Source: Bdellovibrio sp. ZAP7 (lineage in GTDB: Bacteria; Bacteroidota; Bacteroidia; Flavobacteriales; Flavobacteriaceae). From it: a stretch of DNA of 6,696 nt. Positions within the stretch are counted from its first letter, which is position 1, and every line of letters begins with the position of its first letter. The stretch covers positions 1-6,696 of the forward strand of contig CALPKO020000075.1 in assembly GCA_943324165.2 (NCBI GenBank), given 5' to 3'. The position numbers were made by a program, and so were the translations under genes. The notes under the pieces were generated by a model. The model worked only from the letters and a program-made list of their open reading frames with translations, was not told where the DNA came from and ran no database searches. Below are positions 1 through 6,266 of the stretch, piece after piece.

Positions 1-1124
1 AAAACTGCCAAATGTTCAATCATTCTTTTTTTAACATCTTCTAAACCAAAATGATCTCGATCGAGGATTTTTTCTGCTTTCTTTAAATCAAATTTATCTT
101 TAGAGAATTTTCCCCAAGGCAAATCTAAAAACAATTCTAAATAATTTCTTTGAATTCCAAAATCGGGTGCTTGTGGATTCATTCTTTGCATTTTAGACAA
201 TTCTTTGTCAAAATGTTTTTGTATTTTATCGTCCCAAATTTTTGTTTTCGATTTGGCGCGCATGTCTTCAATTTCTTGCTCGTTTGAAACGCCACCCAAT
301 TCCTCTTGAATGGTTTTCATTTGTTGGTGCAAGAAATATTCGCGTTGTTGCTGGTCTAAATCAAATCTTACTTTAGATTGTATGTCGTTTTTGAGTTCTA
401 ATTTTTGCAATTCTAAATTCATAAAACGCAAAGTTTCTAATGCCCGGTCTTTTAAATCGTTGATTGACAATAAATCTTGTTTTTCTTTGACAGAAAGATT
501 CATGTTGGAAGAAACAAAATTGATTAGAAACGATTGACTTTCAATGTTTTTGATGGCAAAAGTTGCTTCTGATGGAATGTTTGGACTTTCTTGAATAATT
601 TGAGTTGCCAATTCCTTCAAAGAATCGATGATGGTTGAAAATTCTTTATCTGATTTTTTAGGGCGATTTTCTGCAACTTCTTTGATTGTTGCTTTTAAAT
701 AAGGAGATTCAGAAGTTACATTTTCGATTTCGAATCGTTTTTTTCCTTGAAGAATAACGGTTATGTTTCCGTCTGGCATTTTCAAAACACGCAGAATTCT
801 CGCTACCGTTCCAACTTTATGAATTTGATTAGGTGTTGGATCTTCATCCTCTTCATTGATTTGAGAAACTACTCCAATCGGTTTACCAGAAGCATTGGCA
901 TCGTTGATTAATTTGATTGATTTATCTCGACCAGCAGAAATTGGAATTACAACTCCAGGAAATAAAACTGTATTTCGTAAAGGTAAAATGGCGATTTCTT
1001 CGGGTAAAACTTCTTTGAACATTTCTTCTTCATCTTCGGCAGATAAAAGAGGAATTAATTCTGCTTCTGAATCAAATTCTTGAAGTGACAAGTTGTCAAG
1101 TGTAAGTATTTTGTGTTGCGACAT
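1..1124 (-). CDS. lon: ATP-dependent protease La (Lon), N-terminal 374 residues, cut by window edge
   Basis: Lon is a cytoplasmic AAA+ serine protease that degrades misfolded and some regulatory proteins, working as a hexamer. I translated the open frame from the ATG at 1122-1124 (MSQHKILTLDNL...) down to base 1 without a stop. After an acidic leader of about 40 residues comes the Lon substrate-binding domain, beginning near IAILPLRNTVLFPGVVIP (residues about 44-61) and running to about residue 235. The conserved helical motif QREYFLHQQMKTIQEELG follows at about 260-277. The visible end, GLEDVKKRMIEHLAV, aligns with E. coli GLERVKDRILEYLAV just before the Walker A loop. The ATPase and Ser-Lys protease domains therefore lie outside the window, in a family usually about 780-820 residues long. 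The N-terminal domain is intact. A candidate promoter lies about 45 bp upstream. The family assignment is secure; completeness cannot be judged. Confidence 0.97.
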   Translation of the reverse strand, partial: MSQHKILTLDNLSLQEFDSEAELIPLLSAEDEEEMFKEVLPEEIAILPLRNTVLFPGVVIPISAGRDKSIKLINDANASGKPIGVVSQINEEDEDPTPNQIHKVGTVARILRVLKMPDGNITVILQGKKRFEIENVTSESPYLKATIKEVAENRPKKSDKEFSTIIDSLKELATQIIQESPNIPSEATFAIKNIESQSFLINFVSSNMNLSVKEKQDLLSINDLKDRALETLRFMNLELQKLELKNDIQSKVRFDLDQQQREYFLHQQMKTIQEELGGVSNEQEIEDMRAKSKTKIWDDKIQKHFDKELSKMQRMNPQAPDFGIQRNYLELFLDLPWGKFSKDKFDLKKAEKILDRDHFGLEDVKKRMIEHLAV

Positions 1125-1169
1125 GTTTTATATAAGTCATTTTGTCATTTATAGAAAATTCCTAAAAGA

Positions 1170-1177
1170 CAAAGTTA
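1170..1177 (-). promoter_or_regulatory. candidate -7 element of the lon promoter
   Basis: Read on the minus strand this is TAACTTTG, an exact match to the Bacteroidota -7 consensus TAnnTTTG, with its upstream end 53 bp from the lon ATG. No TTG is found at the expected 17-23 bp upstream, where the sequence is a featureless A/T run. The call therefore rests on one element only. No CIRCE-type heat-shock operator is visible near it. Confidence 0.4.
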
Positions 1178-1266
1178 ATGTAAATTAAAAAATATTTTAT
1201 TGAAAATCAACTACTTTAAAATATAATAGCCGTATTCATCATATTTCAAAGTCAATCTTTGTGCCA

Positions 1267-1292
1267 TAAAAAAATCCCGAACGAGCGGGATT
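1267..1292 (-). terminator. intrinsic terminator of the lipoprotein gene
   Basis: A perfect 7-bp stem (AATCCCG at 1273-1279 pairing with CGGGATT at 1286-1292) encloses a 6-nt loop. Read on the minus strand it runs into a T tract at 1267-1274. It sits 20 bp past the stop codon of the lipoprotein gene and before lon, so it should stop lipoprotein transcripts before they reach lon. Confidence 0.85.
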
Positions 1293-1312
1293 ATATCTAT
1301 TTAAATTATAAA

Positions 1313-2311
1313 TTACTCAATAGTGTACGTTACGTTTGTAAAAACGCCATTGGTAAGTTGTTTAGATGAACTGATATTACCAGTTAACATATCATAAATA
1401 TGAACCTTACAATAAAATGTTCCCGACATAATTTTGTTAACAGCGTCGTTGCTTGATATGGTGATATTCCCTACATTATCATGACTTGAAAAAGTAGTCA
1501 TCGGGTCGAGTAGATTAGGCATGTATTGGATTTGCGCTCCATTTCCGGGCATATCATGCGAACTGATTTCTGTAGATTCGAAAATACTTAAAGACACCAT
1601 TGATGTTTGATTGTAAGTTCCAATTATTGAATAAGAAAATATTTGTTGATTTGTATTTGGGTCTAAAACTGGCTCATTTGTTATTGGATCGAAAGAATAC
1701 GATTTGACCGCTGTAACTGAAGTAGCTTCAAACGGTACACCATCAATATTCACCTTAAAACTTGCCGTATTTACTGAAACATCCGGAGTTGTAAACGGTA
1801 TATCGAAAGTACCATTTGTAAACTGAATCGCAGCTGGAGGCGTTGCATTTGTTGGGTCATTCCAATTGCCAATAAACTTGAAAGTTCCCTTGATTCTTCT
1901 TGTTGCATTGTTGATTGAAGTTATATTAACCGTTGCTGTAGAACCGATAGTGTTTTTGCTTAAATAACCAAAAACACTCGCTGTTTCTTCTTTATAAAGG
2001 ATTGAAACTTGATCTGTCGTTGAATATTCTCCAAGCGTTACTCCCGTTAAATTAATGGTGAAGTTTTCTCCTGTTGAAGATTTTAGTGCCCCAATTGTAA
2101 TTGAATTTGGTGTAATTAAAGCGCTTGCACTTATTGTTGAGAAGGTTTGATCTTCAAAATCTACCTTAAAAGTTCCTTCAACCGGTGCGTTTGGATCAAT
2201 ATTAGGATTTAAAACTGCTGGATCGATAGGCTCTACGTTTGTTGTACAAGCAATTGATAATAAAGAAACTATCATTACAAACAATACCGAAACAACTTTT
2301 AATACTTTCAT
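1313..2311 (-). CDS. lipoprotein with two tandem copies of a beta-rich domain (DUF6252-like), function unknown
   Basis: The 332-residue product starts with a lipoprotein signal peptide: MKVLKV, a hydrophobic stretch to residue 20, and the lipobox LSIAC with the lipidated cysteine at Cys22. A proline- and asparagine-rich linker (about 23-45) follows. Two similar domains come next. Copy 1 (about 46-173) opens GTFKVDFEDQTF and closes FTNGTFDIPF; copy 2 (about 183-332) opens ASFKVNIDGVPF and closes LTNGVFTNVTY. Each has an inner match (RRIKGTFKF versus NKIMSGTFY). The alternating polar/hydrophobic pattern suggests beta sandwiches. I associate this pattern with flavobacterial DUF6252-type lipoproteins, but that name is from memory. 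The protein should be anchored in the outer membrane; its role is unknown. I see no acidic surface-export signal directly after the cysteine, so it may face the periplasm. It has its own promoter and terminator, so it is probably monocistronic. Confidence 0.88.
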   Translation of the reverse strand: MKVLKVVSVLFVMIVSLLSIACTTNVEPIDPAVLNPNIDPNAPVEGTFKVDFEDQTFSTISASALITPNSITIGALKSSTGENFTINLTGVTLGEYSTTDQVSILYKEETASVFGYLSKNTIGSTATVNITSINNATRRIKGTFKFIGNWNDPTNATPPAAIQFTNGTFDIPFTTPDVSVNTASFKVNIDGVPFEATSVTAVKSYSFDPITNEPVLDPNTNQQIFSYSIIGTYNQTSMVSLSIFESTEISSHDMPGNGAQIQYMPNLLDPMTTFSSHDNVGNITISSNDAVNKIMSGTFYCKVHIYDMLTGNISSSKQLTNGVFTNVTYTIE

Positions 2312-2334
2312 TTTAACAAATTTTAAAATTTTTC

Positions 2335-2365
2335 CAAATATATAGGTTTTTTGAACAACCTACAA
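2335..2365 (-). promoter_or_regulatory. Bacteroidota-type promoter of the lipoprotein gene
   Basis: On the minus strand, TTG (2363-2365) is followed after exactly 20 bp by TATATTTG (2335-2342). This matches both elements of the TTG / TAnnTTTG consensus within the usual spacing. Transcription should start around 2328, giving a leader of only about 15-20 nt before the ATG at 2311. The TTG lies in the last codon of the upstream transporter gene, so that gene's end and this promoter overlap. Confidence 0.7.
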
Positions 2366-3676
2366 TTTTTTTCTTGGAACCCTATTGAGTAAAATGACAC
2401 CTACTAGAAAAAAAATACCTAAAAACACAATAGCAAATCTTGGACTTCCGGTGATTTGATCAATGATGCCATAAACTAGCATTCCGATAACGATTCCAAT
2501 TTTTTCGGCTACGTCATAAAAACTAAAAAATGAAGCAGTATCTTCTGTTTCTGGCAATAATTTAGAATAAGTAGAACGCGACAGTGCTTGAATTCCGCCC
2601 ATTACCAATCCAACTAATCCTGCCATCGCATAAAAATGAATGGGCATTGTGATGAAGTAAGCTCCGATGCATAATAAAATCCAAAAACAATTTATCACCA
2701 TCAAAACGCTAATATTTCCAAATTTAGCCGATGCTTTCGAAGTTAAAACTGCACCTAAAACCGCCACCAATTGAATAACCAAAATACAAATGATTAGCCC
2801 CGTAGTTTTTTCGCTGTCTGATGCCCAATGGATTTCTTGTGCGCCAAAATAAGTGGCAATCAACATAACGGTTTGTACCGCCATACTATATACAAAAAAA
2901 GCAGCCAAATATTTCTTTAAAGTTTCATTTTGAGACAACAAATGCCACACTTTTTTCAATTCATTAAAACCATTAAAAACAATTGCTTTCGTGATTTTGG
3001 TTTGATTGGCATTTCCTTTTGGCAAAAAATAATAGGTGTATTGGCTAAAAACTATCCACCAAACACCCACCATCATAAAGGAATAACGCATGGCTTTCAT
3101 AGCGGCTTCGCCTTTTGTGCCAGAAATCCCAAAAGTATCCGGCATCATCACCATCGCAAGATTTAGTAGCAACAAAATTACACTTCCGATGTAGCCCAAC
3201 GAATAACCCTTTGCACTAATTTTATCTTGCTGCTCTACAAAAGCGATGTCGGGAAGATAGGAATTATAAAAAACCAAACTCGACCAAAAACCAATTAATC
3301 CAAGGAAGTAAAATAATAATCCGATATAAATATTGTCTAAACTAAACCAATTTAAACCAATGCAAGAAAATGCTCCGAGGTAGCAAAAAAATTGCATAAA
3401 AGATTTTTTATTACCAATATAATCAGCAATGCCAGACAAAATAGGCGACATAAAGGCAACCAATAAAAAAGCAAATGCTGTTACGAAACTAATGAGCGCA
3501 GAATTTTTAAAATCGATTCCGAAAACATGAATTATTTTATTCTCTTTAGAAAATAAAGCCTCATAAAAAATCGGAAAAATGGCCGATGAAATGACCAAAG
3601 AATAAACCGAATTCGCCCAATCGTAGAACGCCCAGGCGTTAAGGAGTTTTTTGCTACCTTTTTCTAAATCTGCCAT
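2360..3676 (-). CDS. MFS transporter, Atg22-like/UMF1 family
   Basis: This 438-residue inner-membrane protein shows about 12 hydrophobic segments, at roughly 22-42, 58-80, 94-112, 115-137, 157-179, 195-217, 254-277, 291-313, 321-342, 344-365, 386-406 and 412-432. The family signature NAWAFYDWANSVYSLVIS lies at 13-30. An MFS motif A-like loop, GIADYIGNKK, lies at 82-91. The C-terminal half carries the family block GGIQALSRSTYSKLLP (360-375) followed by FFSFYDVAEKIG. These place it in the UMF1/Atg22-like branch, named after the yeast vacuolar amino-acid effluxer; bacterial members have no firmly assigned substrate. Its length is normal and the frame is intact. The start ATG at 3674-3676 directly precedes a conserved N terminus. 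No clear promoter consensus is visible upstream in the 171-bp region shared with divergent marC. The stop is 48 bp from the lipoprotein start. Confidence 0.93.
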   Translation of the reverse strand: MADLEKGSKKLLNAWAFYDWANSVYSLVISSAIFPIFYEALFSKENKIIHVFGIDFKNSALISFVTAFAFLLVAFMSPILSGIADYIGNKKSFMQFFCYLGAFSCIGLNWFSLDNIYIGLLFYFLGLIGFWSSLVFYNSYLPDIAFVEQQDKISAKGYSLGYIGSVILLLLNLAMVMMPDTFGISGTKGEAAMKAMRYSFMMVGVWWIVFSQYTYYFLPKGNANQTKITKAIVFNGFNELKKVWHLLSQNETLKKYLAAFFVYSMAVQTVMLIATYFGAQEIHWASDSEKTTGLIICILVIQLVAVLGAVLTSKASAKFGNISVLMVINCFWILLCIGAYFITMPIHFYAMAGLVGLVMGGIQALSRSTYSKLLPETEDTASFFSFYDVAEKIGIVIGMLVYGIIDQITGSPRFAIVFLGIFFLVGVILLNRVPRKKL

Positions 3677-3727
3677 GTTTTGGATTTTAAGCTACGAATT
3701 TATTTATTTTTTTGTAAACATTGCTGT

Positions 3728-3756
3728 TTGATTGTTAAGTTTTGGGTTTTACTTTG
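3728..3756 (+). promoter_or_regulatory. candidate promoter of marC
   Basis: TTG (3728-3730) is followed after 18 bp by TTACTTTG (3749-3756), one mismatch from TAnnTTTG. It lies about 90 bp before the marC ATG, in the divergent region between marC and the transporter. If used, transcription would begin near 3763, downstream of the leftmost in-frame TTG at 3680. This supports the shorter marC start. An alternative promoter closer to the ATG cannot be excluded. Confidence 0.4.
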
Positions 3757-3847
3757 CCTAACTTCGTGCCGTTGCAATAATACCATCTTTAATTTTACAT
3801 TAAATTCAAATTTCAAATCGTATAAAAAGTTTAATTTTACAAAAAAA

Positions 3848-4471
3848 ATGGAAATCTTCATTTACTTGTTTTTCGCCCTTTTTTCTGTATTAAATCCTAT
3901 TGGGACAGTTCCAATTTTTGTTGGACTCACACAATTTGACGATAAAAAAGAACGTTCTCGCATTTCACTTTGGACTGCCATTGATGTTTTTATCATTCTT
4001 TTAATCGCTTTTTTCATCGGGCAATATGTATTGGCATTTTTTGGAATTACCATCAATGCACTGCGCATTACCGGCGGAATTATCATCGCGAGTTCTGGTT
4101 TTTCGCTGCTGAATGGAAAATTTAATAAAAACAAAGGAATCAATAAAAAAGTCGAAAACGAAATTCAAAATCGCAATGATATTGCACTAACTCCACTGGC
4201 AATGCCCATGCTTGCTGGTCCAGGATCGATGTCGCTGTTGATTGCTTATTACCAAGATCACCATTCATTTAATGAAATCATCGCATGTAGCATTGCTATT
4301 TTTGCTGTTTCGATAGTGATTTTTTTAATTTTGAAAAGTGCACATTATTTATCTAAAATCTTGGGAACTTCTGGTATTGTTGCCATTTCGAGAATTGTTG
4401 GTTTCTTAACAATTGCTATTGGTATTCAGTATATTATCAGTTCTATTTTAAGTATAGTTCGTGGAATTTAA
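3848..4471 (+). CDS. marC: MarC/UPF0056 family six-TM inner-membrane protein
   Basis: The 207-residue product matches the usual 200-220 residues of the MarC family when started at the ATG at 3848. The open frame extends 56 codons further left, but that part starts with a rare TTG, reads as cysteine- and asparagine-rich nonsense and covers the likely promoter, so I reject it. Six hydrophobic segments are visible, at about 2-28, 44-64, 70-89, 115-134, 143-163 and 176-204. Family motifs are NPIGTVPIF (16-24) in TM1, RITGGIIIASSGFSLL (73-88) in TM3, ALTPLAMPMLAGPGSMS (113-129) in TM4 and ISRIVGFLTIAIGIQYI (180-196) in TM6. The NPIG and AGPG motifs occupy corresponding places in the two halves of the protein. 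The family was first linked to multiple antibiotic resistance, but later work did not support that role; the substrate is unknown. No terminator is visible downstream. Confidence 0.93.
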   Translation: MEIFIYLFFALFSVLNPIGTVPIFVGLTQFDDKKERSRISLWTAIDVFIILLIAFFIGQYVLAFFGITINALRITGGIIIASSGFSLLNGKFNKNKGINKKVENEIQNRNDIALTPLAMPMLAGPGSMSLLIAYYQDHHSFNEIIACSIAIFAVSIVIFLILKSAHYLSKILGTSGIVAISRIVGFLTIAIGIQYIISSILSIVRGI

Positions 4472-4513
4472 GTTTTTTGAAGCCCAGACTGATGATATAC
4501 AATCTTTTATTAA

Positions 4514-4777
4514 GTAGATTTTATTGGTACAGCAAAGCGCCTGCATTATGTTATTTTCGGAGGAATGATTACGAATTTAGCACTATCCATCTAAAGATTG
4601 ATTTGTGACAAGTAGTTTTTAGTTTAAAAGAAATATTGATTTGAGGTGAAGAACCGATTGTTGAAGTAACGATCGACAGTTCTCCAAAAAATCTACTACA
4701 ACATAGCCATTACATTTGTTCTTACTGACAGCTTGGTAAAAAATAAATTCGCATTAATTGAATTTAAAGCAATATAA
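4514..4777 (+). pseudogene. possible decayed small gene in the marC-glucanase gap
   Basis: The 415-bp gap between marC and the glucanase holds no intact gene. Three protein-like stretches follow each other on the plus strand. The first (4526-4591) reads GTAKRLHYVIFGGMITNLAL and ends at TAA 4592-4594. The second, in the next frame (about 4609-4699), reads QVVFSLKEILI, a TGA at 4642-4644, then GEEPIVEVTIDSSPKNLLQ. The third, back in the first frame (4700-4774), reads NIAITFVLTDSLVKNKFALI and ends at TAA 4775-4777. An older TGA lies at 4606-4608. Their joint reading suggests a gene of roughly 90 residues broken by two frameshifts and two nonsense codons. I do not recognise the family, and chance coding-like sequence is a real alternative. 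The rest of the gap (4472-4513, 4778-4886) is AT-rich and shows no convincing promoter or terminator. Confidence 0.3.
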
Positions 4778-4886
4778 ATCAGATAATTAAATTTATATTT
4801 TTTAATTTCTTTTTGTATAGTTTAAATGTCAAGTAGTTTATTAAGTTTTGTTTAAGAAAGTGTACATTTATTTAAATTTAACAATA

Positions 4887-6041
4887 ATGAAAAAATTCTT
4901 TTTGCTAGTATTCTTTGCACAATATTGCTCACTGTCTGCACAATCGGATCAGGGATTTATTTACGAATCAACTGTTAGAAATAGTAGCAATCAATTAATT
5001 ACAAATCAATATGTAAAACATCGTTTTACAATACGACAAAACTCCAATTCAGGCTCAATTGTGTATAGGGAAACACAAAATCCATTAACGAATAATACAG
5101 CAAACATAAGTGTAATCATAGGGACAGGAACGGCCGAAACAGGAAATTTTGCACAAATTAACTGGACACAAGGCACCTATTACATGGGCATAGAGTATTT
5201 TTCTGGAACAAGTTGTAATTGGATTGATGTTACAATGAACACCGGAGGTCAGCTAGTCAGTTATTGCAACCAATTGTACATTTGGAGTGCTTGCCAACAA
5301 CCCGTATTAAATTTAGTGTGGTCGGATGAATTCAATGGATCAGGAGCGATTAATTCGAGTAAATGGTTTCAACAAACACAGTTGCTCAATGGAGTTAGTT
5401 GGCATAACGGAGAAATCCAACATTATACCAACCAGCAAACCAATGCTTTCGAAAACAATGGAGCTTTAAATATTGTGGCAAAAAAAGAAACCTATACCGA
5501 TCAAGGACAAACGAAACAATATACTTCGGCAAGACTCAATTCTAAATTTGCTTTTAAATATGGCCGCGTTGAAGTTCGAGCAAAATTACCTTCTGGCGCG
5601 GGTACTTGGCCTGCCATTTGGATGTTAGGAAAAAACATCAACGAAACAGGTGCTTATTGGTCTAGCACTTACGGAACAACAAACTGGCCATACTGTGGTG
5701 AGATTGATATTATGGAACACTGGGGTACAAATCAAAATTATGTTCAAAGTGCGATGCACACACCATCTAGCTATGGAGGAACGGTTAACCTTGGTGGACA
5801 AGTAATCTCAACGGCATCAAGTCAATTCCACACCTACACCCTAGATTGGACTGCGGCAAAAATGGTTTTTAGTGTCGATGGGATTGTGCATTACACTTAT
5901 AACCCATCGGTGAAAAACGCAAGCACTTGGCCATTTGATGCAGAACAATACCTGCTACTTAACTTAGCAATTCTGCCGTCTATTGGTGTGAATTATACAA
6001 GTAGTGCTATGGAAGTCGATTACGTAAGGGTTTATCAATAG
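4887..6041 (+). CDS. secreted GH16 endo-beta-1,3-glucanase (laminarinase type) with Bacteroidota N-terminal module
   Basis: The 384-residue product starts at ATG 4887; an in-frame TTG 13 codons upstream would bury the signal peptide and is rejected. Residues 1-18 (MKKFFLLVFFAQYCSLSA) form a Sec signal peptide with likely cleavage before Gln19. Residues about 19-139 resemble the module common at the N terminus of secreted Bacteroidota proteins (FIYESTVRNSSNQLITNQYV, FTIRQ, IVYRETQ, IGTGT, GNFAQINWTQGTYYMGIEY). Residues about 143-384 are glycoside hydrolase family 16: WSDEFNGSG, GRVEVRAKLPSG, WPAIWML (241-247) and the catalytic GEIDIMEHWG. In the last, Glu272 is the expected nucleophile, Asp274 the assistant and Glu277 the acid/base. 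The extra Met makes the beta-bulge form EIDIME typical of laminarinases rather than lichenases. The protein ends at VDYVRVYQ with no carbohydrate-binding module or type IX sorting domain. It should hydrolyse laminarin-like beta-1,3-glucans in the periplasm or outside. No SusC/SusD genes adjoin it. Confidence 0.93.
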   Translation: MKKFFLLVFFAQYCSLSAQSDQGFIYESTVRNSSNQLITNQYVKHRFTIRQNSNSGSIVYRETQNPLTNNTANISVIIGTGTAETGNFAQINWTQGTYYMGIEYFSGTSCNWIDVTMNTGGQLVSYCNQLYIWSACQQPVLNLVWSDEFNGSGAINSSKWFQQTQLLNGVSWHNGEIQHYTNQQTNAFENNGALNIVAKKETYTDQGQTKQYTSARLNSKFAFKYGRVEVRAKLPSGAGTWPAIWMLGKNINETGAYWSSTYGTTNWPYCGEIDIMEHWGTNQNYVQSAMHTPSSYGGTVNLGGQVISTASSQFHTYTLDWTAAKMVFSVDGIVHYTYNPSVKNASTWPFDAEQYLLLNLAILPSIGVNYTSSAMEVDYVRVYQ

Positions 6042-6183
6042 TACTGCCGTAAGAAGATGGGATTTTCATAAAACTTGCAGGAATTAAGCCGTTAGGAAAT
6101 TATGTTAAATGAATATAGCAATTAATGGATTAGTTATCCTGCTCTTGGCTGAATTGCGGAGTCGGAACGTAATATTTTCTGTT

Positions 6184-6237
6184 AAAAATAAAAATTATTG
6201 CGAAAGGAAAATGTGAATTTACCACATAATTCGCAAT
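6184..6237 (-). terminator. nested inverted repeat with T-rich tail, possible terminator
   Basis: An outer perfect 8-bp stem (ATTGCGAA 6197-6204 with TTCGCAAT 6230-6237) encloses an inner 5-bp stem (ATGTG 6211-6215 with CACAT 6223-6227). Read on the minus strand it is followed by a T-rich tract (6184-6196). It begins 29 bp past the stop codon of the minus-strand hypothetical gene, so it may end that transcript. The stem is AT-rich with a large internal loop, unlike the compact terminator at 1267-1292. On the plus strand there is no T tract, so it would not serve the glucanase gene. Confidence 0.4.
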
Positions 6238-6266
6238 CTGGCAAAACGTGTGTTGTGCGTTCGTTA
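6238..6266 (-). other. GT-rich motif abutting the stop codon of the right-edge gene
   Basis: Directly after the TAA of the minus-strand gene, the minus strand reads TAACGAACGCACAACACACG and then TTTTGCC. It stands out from the AT-rich surroundings. I have an impression of similar GCACAACAC motifs in flavobacterial intergenic repeats, but cannot verify this here. I see no second copy in the window. The remaining part of the gap after the glucanase (6042-6180) shows no gene, promoter or terminator that I can support. Confidence 0.2.

Noticed and set aside
310..537. Plus-strand open frame of 75 codons
   Set aside because: It lies antisense inside lon, whose protein motifs clearly occupy the opposite strand; its translation is cysteine- and serine-rich without family features.
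895..1083. Plus-strand open frame of 62 codons
   Set aside because: Antisense to the conserved Lon N-terminal domain; a shadow frame.
2930..3166. Plus-strand open frame of 78 codons
   Set aside because: Antisense to the MFS transporter; no promoter or recognisable protein features.
3787..3815. AT-rich inverted repeat (TTTAAT ... ATTAAA) upstream of marC
   Set aside because: A short A/T-only palindrome is expected by chance in such AT-rich DNA and has no G/C stem or T tract to suggest a function.
3680..3847. 56-codon N-terminal extension of MarC
   Set aside because: It begins with TTG, covers the likely promoter, and the family N terminus begins at the ATG at 3848.
3862..4143. Minus-strand open frame of 93 codons
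   Set aside because: Antisense to conserved MarC motifs, so a shadow frame.
4800..4886. Promoter for the glucanase gene
   Set aside because: Several near matches to TAnnTTTG occur, but none combines with a TTG at 17-23 bp; no choice can be supported.
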